DNA of 64,000 nt. It comes from Agrobacterium albertimagni AOL15. Lineage in GTDB: Bacteria > Pseudomonadota > Alphaproteobacteria > Rhizobiales > Rhizobiaceae. Positions 1 through 11,000 of the stretch are shown here, piece after piece. Under the pieces are notes generated by a model. The model saw nothing but the letters and a program-made list of their open reading frames with translations, searched no databases and was not told where the DNA came from. Position 1 is the first letter of the stretch. The number at the start of each line of letters is the position of its first letter. The stretch lies in the NCBI RefSeq assembly GCF_000300855.1, contig NZ_ALJF01000023.1:248001-312000 (forward strand). The letters run 5' to 3'. A program made the position numbers and the translations under genes.

Positions 1-2
1 GC

Positions 3-134
3 GAATTCGGCATTCCCTCGCGCGTGCTCGAAACCGTTGGCTATGGCGAAGATTACCTGCTGATCCCGACTGAGCGGTCGGAATGGCGTAACCGACGCGT
101 CACGCTGCGCCGTATTGACGACTTCATCCGCTGA
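3..134 (+). CDS. OmpA-family C-terminal domain protein, 3' end only
   Basis: The last 43 codons of a gene that begins before the window. The residues read like the end of an OmpA-like peptidoglycan-binding domain: a TVGYGE segment, then a Pro-Thr pair and a Trp-Arg-Asn-Arg-Arg-Val stretch resembling the usual NRRV signature, before a short basic tail ending DDFIR and TGA. Such domains anchor outer-membrane or periplasmic proteins non-covalently to peptidoglycan. Nothing can be said of the N-terminal part. The family call rests on one short motif set, so it is tentative. Confidence 0.55.
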   Translation, partial: EFGIPSRVLETVGYGEDYLLIPTERSEWRNRRVTLRRIDDFIR

Positions 135-260
135 TCTTGTGCGCGTCAGTGAGGGCCAGCGCTCTGGCCCTCCCGTCGAGGGACAGATGCTTCCGGCACG
201 AGGAACACGCGGCTGCGGCCCGCGTTCCCTCCCCCGGAACACATCCCCACGGAGCACTCG

Positions 261-1358
261 ATGCCGCATCAATCCCCCATCCGCTACCATGCCGATCTTG
301 AAACCCCTTCCGCCGACGAAAAGGAGGCGATCGAAGAGATCAAGGACAGCATGCTCAACATCATCGGCAAGACGCATGAAGATCTCGGGCATGCGCAACG
401 CAGCGTGCATGCCAAGAGCCATGCCCTGCTCGAAGCCACCGTCACCGTCCATCCGGATCTTTCGGCCGAACTGCGCCAGGGGATTTTCGCCGAACCAGGG
501 CGGACCTATCCTGCTATCATCCGCATATCGACCATTCCCGGCGACCCGCTGCGCGACAGCGTTTCGCTTCCGCGCGGCTTTGCGATCAAGCTCTTCGATG
601 TCGAGGGTACGCGGTTGCCGGGCAGTGAAGGCGATGTGACGCAGGACTTCCTGTTTGCTTCGGCGCCGGCCTTTGCCGCACCGGATGCCGCCGGTTTTGC
701 CAAGAACCTCAAACTGATCGCCCGCACCACGGACAGGGTCGAATGGGCCAAGAGCGCGCTCAGCTGGATCCTGAGGCCGATCGTCCGGGGACTGGAGGCC
801 ATGGGGGCGGATGCCGGGGCGCTGAAAGCGATGGGCGGTTATCCCGAGACCCATCCGCTCGGCGAGCACTGCTACACCCAGGTTCCCTTGCGCTTCGGCG
901 ACTACGTGGCAAAGCTCGACATCGTGCCGCGGTCCGAGAGCTTCAAACGCCTCACTGACGACAGGATCGATCTATCCGAAGGTCCCGATGTTTTGCGCGA
1001 AGCGGTCGCCGAGGTCATGGCACGCGATGGCGGAGAATGGACCCTGCGCGCGCAGCTCTGTCGCAATCTCGAGACCCAGCCGATCGAGGATGCCTCCGTC
1101 GTCTGGCCCGAAGAAGACAGCCCCTATCTGGAAATCGCGACCATCAGCGTTGCGCCGCAGACGGGCTGGTCGGAAGGTCGCTCGCGCGCCGTCGATGACG
1201 GGCTGACCTTCCGTCCGTGGCGCGGCATCGAGCAGCATCGGCCTCTCGGCAATGTCATGCGTGCCCGCCGGGAGGTCTATCCCGTCGCAGCCGCCAAACG
1301 CAGCGCCTTGATCGGCTGTCCGATGCATGAGCCGAAGAGCCGGCCCGAACTGCCTTGA
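261..1358 (+). CDS. catalase-family (heme-dependent catalase-like) protein
   Basis: 365 residues, shorter than a classical monofunctional catalase (about 480 or more) and matching the minimal catalase-like group. An early VHAKSHALLEATVTV segment sits where catalases carry the distal histidine. Then come a Phe-rich segment (DFLFASAPAF), a RGFAIKLFDVEG strand typical of the catalase barrel, and a C-terminal helix (RARREVY, about residues 333-339) with the Arg and Tyr spacing of the proximal heme ligand. It probably binds heme and disproportionates peroxide or acts on organic hydroperoxides; substrate unknown. No signal peptide is visible. It stands alone, convergent with the alanine dehydrogenase gene across a terminator. 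Confidence 0.85.
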   Translation: MPHQSPIRYHADLETPSADEKEAIEEIKDSMLNIIGKTHEDLGHAQRSVHAKSHALLEATVTVHPDLSAELRQGIFAEPGRTYPAIIRISTIPGDPLRDSVSLPRGFAIKLFDVEGTRLPGSEGDVTQDFLFASAPAFAAPDAAGFAKNLKLIARTTDRVEWAKSALSWILRPIVRGLEAMGADAGALKAMGGYPETHPLGEHCYTQVPLRFGDYVAKLDIVPRSESFKRLTDDRIDLSEGPDVLREAVAEVMARDGGEWTLRAQLCRNLETQPIEDASVVWPEEDSPYLEIATISVAPQTGWSEGRSRAVDDGLTFRPWRGIEQHRPLGNVMRARREVYPVAAAKRSALIGCPMHEPKSRPELP

Positions 1359-1364
1359 TCACTG

Positions 1365-1402
1365 AATAAAAAACGGGCCGGCCGATGGGAAGGCCGGCCC
1401 GG
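1365..1402 (-). terminator. intrinsic terminator of ald
   Basis: On the minus strand a 9-bp GC stem (GGGCCGGCC paired with GGCCGGCCC, arms at 1375-1383 and 1392-1400) is followed by G and a run of T (the A-run at 1366-1373 on the plus strand). It lies 66 bp past the ald stop. The stem may also slow transcription from the convergent catalase gene. Confidence 0.8.
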
Positions 1403-1467
1403 ATCGGCCGCTTTACGCGTTACATTCGCGGACCTGACGCAACGTGAGGCGACCGGAGAGTGCAGCC

Positions 1468-2586
1468 TTACGCAACGTTAAGCACGACTTCCGGTGCATG
1501 CGCCGGGTAACCGAGCGCTTCTGCGACCGGCTTGTTGGTGATCCGGCCCTTGTGAACATTGAGACCGTTGCGTAGGTGGCGATCCTCGGCAATCGCCCGC
1601 AGACCGCGATCGGCGAGCGCGAGGCCATGAACCAGCGTCGCATTGTTGAGCGCATGGGCCGAGGTGATCGGAACAGCACCCGGCATGTTGGCGACGCAAT
1701 AATGCACGATGCCATCGACCTCGTAGGTCGGGTCGGAATGGGTCGTGGCATGGGACGTCTCGAAGCAGCCGCCCTGGTCGATGGCAACGTCAACGATGAC
1801 AGCGCCCTTCTTCATGCCGGACAGCATCTCGCGGGTAACCAGCTTCGGGGCAGCCGCACCGGGGATCAGGACTGCGCCGATGACGAGATCAGCGGAGAAG
1901 GTTTCCTGCTCAAGGGCATCGATGGTGGAGTAGACGGTGTGGACGCGACCGCCGAAGATGTCGTCAAGCTGGCGTAGACGCGGCAGCGAGCGATCGAGGA
2001 TTGTGACGTCGGCGCCGAGACCGACGGCCATCTTGGCCGCATGCAGGCCGACAACGCCGCCACCGATAACGGTGACCTTGGCCGGCAAGACGCCCGGCAC
2101 ACCGCCGAGCAGGATGCCGCGGCCGCCATGGGCCTTCTGCAGGGCCGTCGCACCCGCCTGGATTGCCAGGCGTCCGGCGACTTCCGACATCGGGGCCAAC
2201 AGCGGCAGGCCGCCGCGCTCGTCGGTCACGGTTTCATAGGCAATGGCTGTGACGCCCGACTCAAGCAGGCCCTTGGTCTGGTCCGGATCCGGCGCGAGGT
2301 GGAGATAGGTATAAAGGATCTGGCCTTCACGCAGCTGCACCCATTCGGAGGGCTGCGGCTCCTTGACCTTGACGATCATGTCGGACTTTTCGAAGACGTC
2401 CTTTGCCGAGGCTGCGATCCTCGCGCCAGCGGCGATATAGGCATGGTCGTCTGCGCCGATGCCGGCACCTGCGCCCGTTTCGATCAGGACGTCATGGCCA
2501 TGTGCCACATATTCTCTGACGGCACCGGGGGTCAGACCCACACGGTATTCATGGTTTTTGATTTCCTTCGGGCAACCGACACGCAT
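1468..2586 (-). CDS. ald: alanine dehydrogenase
   Basis: 372 residues, the normal length of NAD-dependent L-alanine dehydrogenase, which interconverts alanine with pyruvate and ammonia. The N-terminus MRVGCPKEIKNHEYRVGLTP is diagnostic. A VKVKEPQPSE segment carries the substrate-binding Lys, and VTVIGGGVVGLHAAKMAVGL is the NAD-binding Rossmann loop near the middle. The C-terminal half contains NMPGAVPITSAHALNNATL, conserved in the family. The gene is divergent from an Lrp/AsnC regulator 158 bp away, an arrangement known from rhizobia where an AldR-type protein activates ald when alanine is used. A strong terminator follows. Confidence 0.95.
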   Translation of the reverse strand: MRVGCPKEIKNHEYRVGLTPGAVREYVAHGHDVLIETGAGAGIGADDHAYIAAGARIAASAKDVFEKSDMIVKVKEPQPSEWVQLREGQILYTYLHLAPDPDQTKGLLESGVTAIAYETVTDERGGLPLLAPMSEVAGRLAIQAGATALQKAHGGRGILLGGVPGVLPAKVTVIGGGVVGLHAAKMAVGLGADVTILDRSLPRLRQLDDIFGGRVHTVYSTIDALEQETFSADLVIGAVLIPGAAAPKLVTREMLSGMKKGAVIVDVAIDQGGCFETSHATTHSDPTYEVDGIVHYCVANMPGAVPITSAHALNNATLVHGLALADRGLRAIAEDRHLRNGLNVHKGRITNKPVAEALGYPAHAPEVVLNVA

Positions 2587-2744
2587 AAGCGTTCCTCTCT
2601 TTTATTCGCAGCCTGCGCTGCTTTGTTTCAGATACCGAAATTCAAACACTCTCCGCGCAAAATGTCCTTGCAAAGTGAAGCCTGGGACATCAGACAATTC
2701 GCAGCTTCTTGCGTCAGACGACTGCAAAACGGAGAAATCTACGA

Positions 2745-3206
2745 ATGGCGGAACTGGATGCCATTGATCGTGCCATTCTAAAGGCGCTTCAAGAGAATGG
2801 CCGGATGACCAATGCGGAGCTCGCCGAAACGGTGGGCCTGTCGCCCTCAGCCTGCTCGCGACGCCATGACATGCTGGAAAAATCGGGCGTGATCAGCGGC
2901 TACCATGCGCGCCTGTCGCACAAGGCGATCGACTACAAGATGATGGTGATCGTGCACATCTCGCTGTCCGGCCAGTTCGCCAAGACCCTCACCGAGTTCG
3001 AGGCCGCCGTGAAGCGCTGTCCGAACGTGCTTGTCTGTTATCTGATGTCGGGCGAATACGACTATATTCTCAGGGTCGCGGCCAAGGATCTCGAAGACTA
3101 CGAGCGCATCCACCGCGACTGGCTCTCGGCGCTTCCGCATGTGGTGAAGATCAATTCGAGCTTTGCGCTTCGCGAAATTATCGAACGTCCCAATGTAGGT
3201 CTTTGA
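2745..3206 (+). CDS. Lrp/AsnC family transcriptional regulator (AldR-like)
   Basis: 153 residues. An N-terminal winged helix-turn-helix (about residues 5-55, with AELAETVGLSPSACSRRHDM as helix-turn-helix) is followed by a C-terminal RAM/ligand-binding alpha-beta domain (about 65-145, including VLVCYLMSGEYDYILRV). The ATG at 2745 is chosen because MAELDAIDRAIL is the standard Lrp start; a TTG further upstream would add an atypical basic leader. The gene is divergent from ald and probably controls it in response to alanine; that assignment is from context and family, not from a visible operator. Confidence 0.9.
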   Translation: MAELDAIDRAILKALQENGRMTNAELAETVGLSPSACSRRHDMLEKSGVISGYHARLSHKAIDYKMMVIVHISLSGQFAKTLTEFEAAVKRCPNVLVCYLMSGEYDYILRVAAKDLEDYERIHRDWLSALPHVVKINSSFALREIIERPNVGL

Positions 3207-3301
3207 TCGAGAATCCTGAAAATCCTAATGATTTGTTTTAGGCCGTTCTTACGGATGCTGCGTAAGGTCATGCCATTCCTTTTTGTATTCAGGACGGCAT
3301 C

Positions 3302-3637
3302 ATGAGCAATAATCTCGGTATGGATGTTCGCAAATCACCCCGCAGCCGTTGCCGGCTCGACAGCAAGATCCATTATTTTCAGCAGCAGGCAGATGCGCGC
3401 GTGATCAACATCTCACGCACTGGCCTCGCGCTCGAACTCGCCACCAAATTGACCGCCGCCGCCGGCAGTCAGGTGACCATCGAAAACGAGGATATCGGGC
3501 ATCTCGAAGGTGTTGTCCGCTGGAACTATGGCGGCCGTATCGGCATCATGTTCCGCCCGAACAGCAATTCGATTGCCAAGGTCGCGGCCTATTTCCGCAA
3601 CTACCATCAGGAAGTGCGGCCGGTCCTGCGCGGCTGA
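3302..3637 (+). CDS. PilZ domain protein
   Basis: 111 residues consisting of little more than one PilZ domain. The c-di-GMP signature is present: an Arg-x-x-x-Arg (RSRCR, about residues 15-19) and an N-x-S-x-x-G (NISRTG, about 38-43). The C-terminus ends in a YFRNYHQEVR stretch shared with the next gene. Single-domain PilZ proteins bind c-di-GMP and act by protein-protein contacts; the output here is unknown. The 166 bp to the next gene contain no obvious hairpin. Confidence 0.88.
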   Translation: MSNNLGMDVRKSPRSRCRLDSKIHYFQQQADARVINISRTGLALELATKLTAAAGSQVTIENEDIGHLEGVVRWNYGGRIGIMFRPNSNSIAKVAAYFRNYHQEVRPVLRG

Positions 3638-3803
3638 GCCCTTCGGACGCAAAGTTAACGGTAAACACCCCGCATAACCGGCAAAACACCCAAAATCTCC
3701 TGAGGAGGTCGCTCGCATTCTAATGACCTTGGCCAGATGCCGTTAAGGCGCCTGGCCGAGGTTTCCTGCGTTTCTTTCAATCACTTTGACGGAGCGCAAT
3801 TTT

Positions 3804-4142
3804 ATGCTTGCTGCCAAACTCAATCCGGACGGCCGCCGAAGCTACCGTATCCGCTGTCACATCAGGGGCACGCTGGAATTCATCGGCCAGAAGCTCAACG
3901 TCCGTATTCTCGACATTTCCCGAACCGGCATGGCCCTGCATCTTGAGGGCTGGATCGAAGCCAAACGCGGGGCAACCGTGACCGTCAGCTGCGCCGAACT
4001 CGGCCATATCGAATGCACCGTCCGCTGGTACCGCGCCGGCAAGATGGGGCTCGAATTCGAGCAGACCACCAATGCGGTTGCGCAGGTCAACGCCTATTTC
4101 CGCCACTTCCATCGGGATCCCCGTAACCTCGTTCCGATCTGA
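3804..4142 (+). CDS. PilZ domain protein, paralogue of the preceding gene
   Basis: 112 residues with a PilZ domain: RRSYR as RxxxR near residue 12 and DISRTG as DxSxxG near residue 36. Alignment by eye with the upstream PilZ protein shows matched blocks throughout (ISRTGxAL, IGH/LGH, VRW, AYFRxxH), so the two are tandem duplicates that have diverged. The ATG at 3804 is chosen over a TTG at 3786 because GGAG at 3791-3794 sits at suitable spacing. Predicted cytoplasmic c-di-GMP effector; target unknown. Confidence 0.88.
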   Translation: MLAAKLNPDGRRSYRIRCHIRGTLEFIGQKLNVRILDISRTGMALHLEGWIEAKRGATVTVSCAELGHIECTVRWYRAGKMGLEFEQTTNAVAQVNAYFRHFHRDPRNLVPI

Positions 4143-4193
4143 GCCAAGAGAGGGCAACGTCTCATCCCTGTCATTTTAGAGGTGCAAGCCTCT

Positions 4194-4222
4194 TGAAAGC
4201 GACCTAACCTGCGTCGCTTTCA
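4194..4222 (+). repeat. hairpin between the PilZ gene and cpdB
   Basis: A perfect 9-bp inverted repeat (TGAAAGCGA at 4194-4202, TCGCTTTCA at 4214-4222) ends 24 bp before the cpdB start, preceded by a smaller one around 4179-4194. There is no T-run, so it may be a leader structure of cpdB or a weak end for the PilZ transcript. Confidence 0.45.
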
Positions 4223-4246
4223 GAACCTGTTCTTCGTGAGGCCCTC

Positions 4247-6235
<1,989 letters not shown>

Positions 6236-6260
6236 GCCACGGCAGAGGGCGCAATCGCTC

Positions 6261-6302
6261 AAAAAGAAAGGAATCGATTCAAGATGTTGAATCGATTCCT
6301 TA
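6261..6302. terminator. bidirectional terminator between cpdB and the LysR gene
   Basis: A 13-bp perfect stem (AAGGAATCGATTC at 6268-6280 with GAATCGATTCCTT at 6289-6301, 8-nt loop). On the minus strand it is followed by a T-rich run (TCTTTTT). The stop codon of the LysR gene (6300-6302) overlaps the outermost base pairs of the stem. Confidence 0.75.
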
Positions 6303-7253
6303 AACTTCTGTGGCAAGCGCTGGCGGAGATGCCAAATCCATGGGGCAATTCGACAGCTGTTCTTCAAACGCCCGGATCAGCCAAGTGCCGGCAGGCCCAG
6401 GCGGATTGTCGGTCCGCCTGATGGCGTAGAGATTGTAGGAGCCCTGCTCATAGGCCGGCAGATCGAGATGCACTATCCGGCCGCTTGCCATGTCTTCGCG
6501 GATGATCGAGGCCGGAAGCCCGCCCCAGCCGAGACCGCCACGGATCAGCTGATGTTTCGTTGCCATGTCGCTCACCCGCCAGGTCTTGAAGGAAAGCACG
6601 TTGAAATCACGCCCCGACGTCAGATCCGAAGCGTCGCTGACGACGATTTGGGTCTCCTCGCGCACGTCCTGCAGCGACAGCGTGGCCTTGCGCTTAGCGA
6701 GCGGATGATCGGCCGCTGCCGCGGGCAGAAGAAAATTGTGGCCAATCCGATCGACGATCAGCGTGTCGTCCTGCCGGGTCGGCGCACCGCCAATGCCGAT
6801 GGTCGCCTTGCCGCTCATTACCAGTTCGACTAGCCGTCCGAGTTCGCCGACTTCCAGTCGCAGCGAAACGGATGGAAACTGCTGCTGAAATTCGCGGAGC
6901 ACCGCCAGCATGGCGCCGGTCGGGACGAGCACGCTGATCGCCACCGAAAGTTCCGCCTCCAGTCCCTGATGCATGCTGCGCACCTTGGCCCGCATCACCT
7001 GCAGATCGCCGACGATCCGGCGGGCATCGGTCAGCATGGCCCTGCCCTCTTCCGTCAGCCTGGGCTGCCGCGTGCCTGTCCGCTCGAACAGCGTGACGCC
7101 AAGCTGGCTTTCCAGATTGCCGATCGTATAGCTCACCACCGATTGCGCGCGATTGAGCTGCCGGGCGGCCGCCGAAAAACTTCCGGTGTCAGCCACGGTG
7201 AGAAAGACCTGCAACTGGTCGAGAGTGGGATTTGCATCCATTCGATCGGGCAT
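6300..7253 (-). CDS. LysR family transcriptional regulator
   Basis: 317 residues. The N-terminal helix-turn-helix (about residues 10-70: LDQLQVFLTVADTGSFSAAARQLNRAQSVVSYTIGNLE, in pieces) is canonical and a LysR substrate-binding domain follows (about 95-300). It is divergent from azoR with 117 bp between the start codons, which suggests control of the azoreductase and of itself, probably in response to quinones or other electrophiles (inference from context). An internal ATG at 7241 is a possible alternative start; neither has a strong ribosome binding site. Confidence 0.88.
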   Translation of the reverse strand: MPDRMDANPTLDQLQVFLTVADTGSFSAAARQLNRAQSVVSYTIGNLESQLGVTLFERTGTRQPRLTEEGRAMLTDARRIVGDLQVMRAKVRSMHQGLEAELSVAISVLVPTGAMLAVLREFQQQFPSVSLRLEVGELGRLVELVMSGKATIGIGGAPTRQDDTLIVDRIGHNFLLPAAAADHPLAKRKATLSLQDVREETQIVVSDASDLTSGRDFNVLSFKTWRVSDMATKHQLIRGGLGWGGLPASIIREDMASGRIVHLDLPAYEQGSYNLYAIRRTDNPPGPAGTWLIRAFEEQLSNCPMDLASPPALATEV

Positions 7254-7276
7254 CCATCCAGTTATTCGATATGACC

Positions 7277-7286
7277 AATCTAGATT
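7277..7286. promoter_or_regulatory. palindrome in the LysR-azoR divergent promoter
   Basis: AATCTAGATT is a perfect 10-bp palindrome midway between the two divergent genes, just left of an ATCA-N9-TGAT dyad. LysR proteins bind interrupted dyads in this position; the assignment as operator is an inference. Confidence 0.35.
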
Positions 7287-7370
7287 ATCACAGTTTTATT
7301 GATGCGTGCTCGGACATAGATGCATGGCAGGCCTGCTCCCAAGGGCCCACCACCATTCGAGGAATTGCAC

Positions 7371-7982
7371 ATGTCTTCCATCCTTCTCGTCACCTCCAGC
7401 CCGCGCGGCTCGGAATCCCTCTCGAACGCGATCGCCACCGAGCTCGCCGAGAAGTTCGCCGGCGAGACCGGCACGCTGGTCCGTCGTGACCTTGTCGAAA
7501 CCCAGCTCGACCACGTTGACGGCGCCTTCACCACCGCGATCCGCAAGCCGGCTGATGCACGTACCGCCGAAGAGGCCGCATCCGTCGCCACGTCCGACGC
7601 GCTCGTCGCGGAACTGATGGCCGCCGACACGATCGTCATCGGCACCGGCCTCATCAACTTCAACATCTACTCGTCACTGAAGAGCTGGATCGACCACATC
7701 GCTCGCGCCGGCCTGACCTTCAGCTACACGGAAAACGGCCCGGTCGGTCTCGCCAAGGGCAAGAAGGCCTATCTGGTGCTCGCCGCCGGCGGCATCTACT
7801 CATCCGGCCCAGGCGCCCCGATGAACCATGCCGAACCGTATCTCAAGACGGTGCTCGGCTTCCTTGGCATCGAGCTGGTCGAGACTGTCTATGTCGAAGG
7901 CGTGGCATACGGTCCGGAAGCCGCCGAAAAGGCCGTGGCTTCTGCCAAGGCAAAGGTCGAGGAACTGGCGCGCGCCGCCTGA
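7371..7982 (+). CDS. azoR: FMN-dependent NADH-azoreductase
   Basis: 203 residues, the normal AzoR size. The flavodoxin-like fold begins with LLVTSSPRGSESLSNAIA, whose SSPRGS loop holds the FMN phosphate. The central part contains FNFNIYSSLKSWIDHI-like residues and a glycine-rich LAAGGIYSSGPGAPMNH segment at the active site. It reduces azo dyes and quinones with NADH. The ATG at 7371 follows CGAGGA at good spacing. The divergent LysR gene is the likely regulator. Confidence 0.93.
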   Translation: MSSILLVTSSPRGSESLSNAIATELAEKFAGETGTLVRRDLVETQLDHVDGAFTTAIRKPADARTAEEAASVATSDALVAELMAADTIVIGTGLINFNIYSSLKSWIDHIARAGLTFSYTENGPVGLAKGKKAYLVLAAGGIYSSGPGAPMNHAEPYLKTVLGFLGIELVETVYVEGVAYGPEAAEKAVASAKAKVEELARAA

Positions 7983-8028
7983 TCCGTTAAGGCTCCAATG
8001 CGGCAGCCGCGCTGCCGCCCTCATTCAG

Positions 8029-8058
8029 CAAACGGCAAGGACCTTCAGTTGCCGTTTG
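8029..8058. terminator. hairpin between the convergent azoR and Amt-GGDEF-EAL genes
   Basis: A 10-bp perfect stem (CAAACGGCAA at 8029-8038, TTGCCGTTTG at 8049-8058) spans the last codons of the minus-strand gene. A second stem (GCGGCAGC/GCTGCCGC, 8000-8018) lies just before it. Neither has a clear T-run, so they may act with Rho or as RNA 3'-end stabilisers. Confidence 0.4.
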
Positions 8059-11000
8059 CAGCCAAGGCGAGCGCTGTCTCGTTCCCCGCCTGGGACAGCC
8101 GCTTGTCGCGGTGCGCTTGAAGCCGCGCGACGCTGGTCAGTTCCGAGACTATCTCCGCGCTGACCTCGTATGCGATACTGTCGACCGGCTGCGGCCGGCC
8201 CAGCAGATAGCCCTGGAGCTCGTCACAGCCCGCCACGCTCAGATAACGCGCCTGGTCCACCGTCTCCACACCTTCCGCCACGACCCGCATGCCGAGCCCG
8301 CTGCCGAGATCGATGATCGTGCGGACGATGGCGTCCGCCGTCTCCTCGGTTCCGAGGGCTGACACGAAGCTGCGGTCGATCTTGATCACATCGAAGGGGT
8401 AGCGGCTCAGATAGCTGAGCGACGAATAGCCGGTGCCAAAATCATCAAGCGCAATCCTCAAGCCCAACTTCTTCAGATGGCCGAGAATGAGGCGTGCCCG
8501 TTGATCGTCGTCGATCAGCACGCTCTCCGTGATCTCAAGCTCCAGCTGATGCGGCGAAACACCCGATTCGCCGAGGATAGCTTCGATCCGCTCCAGAAAC
8601 TGCGGATGGCGGAACTGCACCGGCGAGACGTTGACGCTGATATGCAGATGCTGCGGGAAACCGGTTGCCAGACGGCAGGCCTCGATCAGCACCCATTCCC
8701 CGAGCTCGATGATCTTGCCGGAGACCTCGGCGACCGGGATGAAATCACCCGGCTGCACCATGCCCCGCTCCGGATGTTTCCAGCGCACCAGCGCCTCGTA
8801 TCCGACGATGGCCGCATCCGATGCCGAGACCCGAGGCTGGAGATAGAGCTCGAATTCGCCGCGCTCCTGTCCTCGCTCGATATCGGCTTCGAGTGCGCGT
8901 CGCTTCTCGATCAGTTCGTCCATGCCCTTGCGGTAGGATCTGAAGGTGTTCCGGCCGGATTTCTTGGCATGATAGAGGGCGATGTCGGCACGACCGATCA
9001 GTTCGTCGAGCTCACCCGCATGTTCGGGGCAGAGCGCGCCACCGATGCTGACACCGCATTTGATGCGTTCGCCCTGGCCGGTGTCGAAGGGTTGCCGGAA
9101 GGCCTCAACCAGGCGGCGGCCGAAATCTTCGCATTGAGCCTCGAAATGGCAATTGCCGAGGATGACCGCGAACTCGTCACCGCCCAAGCGAGCCGCCATG
9201 TCGGCGGGGCCGAGTGCCGCAGTCAGGCGACGCGCCGTCTCTTTGATCACCTCGTCGCCGGCCGGGTGCCCGTAGAGATCGTTGACGTCCTTGAAGTGGT
9301 CGAGATCGACCAGAAGAACCCCGCAGCCCCATCCGTCATTTGCCTGCTCGACATGGGCAGCGAGCGTGTCGGTAAACAGCGCACGGTTCGCAAGGCCCGT
9401 CAGCGGATCGTGCTGGGCGAGATGGCGCATGCGGCTCTCGACGGCCTTGCGCTCACGAAGATCGACGAGGCAGCTGATCCGAATATGCCGGCCGCGATAT
9501 TCGATGTTGCGCCCCCGAGCCTCGATCGGGATGGTTGACCCGTCGGCTCGAACGATCTGGAACTCTCGCGACACGTCGGGCGCCGGATTGGGATCCTCGA
9601 TCAGCATGCGCCGCCCGGGCTGATCAACAAGATCGTGGATCGACGTGCCGATGAGATCCGCGATTTTTCTACCCGTCAGCACCTCGAACTGCTCATTGCC
9701 GTCGATGATCACCCCGCCTTCGTGCATGACGATCGCTTCAAAGGTAGCGTTGGCGAGCGCCGTCACCCGTTCCGCCTCTTCCTGATCCCGGACCTGGGCT
9801 TCAAGAGCGCTGCGATTGCGTTCCTGGTGCTGGATATTGTCCATCAGGTGGTTAAACAGCCGGGTCAGCTTCTCGGCCTCGTCGCCCTGATCGACCGGCA
9901 ACCGGTCGCCAAGATCGGCCTTGCCGGATACAAGCTTCGACAGGGCGTCCTCGACATGGCCGACGCCAAGCCGCGTCCCATGTTCGGCAACATTCAGGCC
10001 GATGTCTTCAGCCTCAGCCGTGACGCGAACGGGCACGAGCTTGTCCAGCGTCCAGAAGAAGGCATAGCCGAGGCCGAAGGCCCAGTAGAAGTTCAGCGCG
10101 GAACCAAAAAGCTGGATGTAGAACTGATCGAATCGTCCGCCGAGCGGCAGGCGATCGACCGGCGCCAGAAGTGCAAGCGCGAGGGTTCCCGCGACACCCG
10201 CAAAAGCGTGGACGCCGACGGCGCCGACGGCATCGTCGACCTTCAGCTTTTCCTCGACATAATGGTTGCCGACAATGGCAACGATGGCCCCAAGCGCGCC
10301 CGTGAGAAGAGCGCCCCCCGGCTCGAGGAGATGGCAGCCCGCGGTGACGGCGACCAGCGCCCCCAGCATGCCACACAGCGCCTTTTCCGGCAGCACTACA
10401 CCATCCTGCCTCGCACCGATCACATAGCCGACGCAGGTGCCCATGCCGCCAGCCAGCACGGTATTCAGAATGATCGGCGCCACATCCGCATTGGCCGCCA
10501 GGGTGGAGCCGCCATTGAAGCCGATCCAGCCGAAAAACAGGATGAGGCCACCGGTGGTCGCCAGAACCGGATTGTTACCGGCAAGCCGTACCGGGCGTCC
10601 CTCGGCATCGAAACGTCCGCGTCTCGCGCCGATCACCAGGCAGGCAGCAAGGGCTACCCAGCCGCCCGTGGCATGCACCACCGTGGAGCCGGCGAAATCG
10701 ACGAAGCCAAGATTGGCGAGAAAGGCTCCTGAATTCGGCCCGATCGCCGTTCCCCAGACCCAGTGCACGAAAATCGGATAGATCAGCGTCGACAGAATGA
10801 TCGACCCGAGCACATAGGCCGAGAGGGTCATGCGCTCGGCGACGGCACCGGAGACGATGGTCGCCGCCGTGCCGCAGAACATCACCTGGAAGACGAAGAA
10901 CCCGGCCAGCCAGCTGTCGAGGCCCTGCAGCAGGAAATAGTCAGGATCGAGCCCGACCGGCAGGAAGCCGGAGCGACCGAAAGCGAGCATGAAACCGACG

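Noticed and set aside
4168..4178. CTGTCATTTTA upstream of cpdB, like a Pho-box half
   Set aside because: The first 7 bases match a PhoB half-site exactly but the second half-site at the required spacing does not match, so it was not listed as a Pho box.
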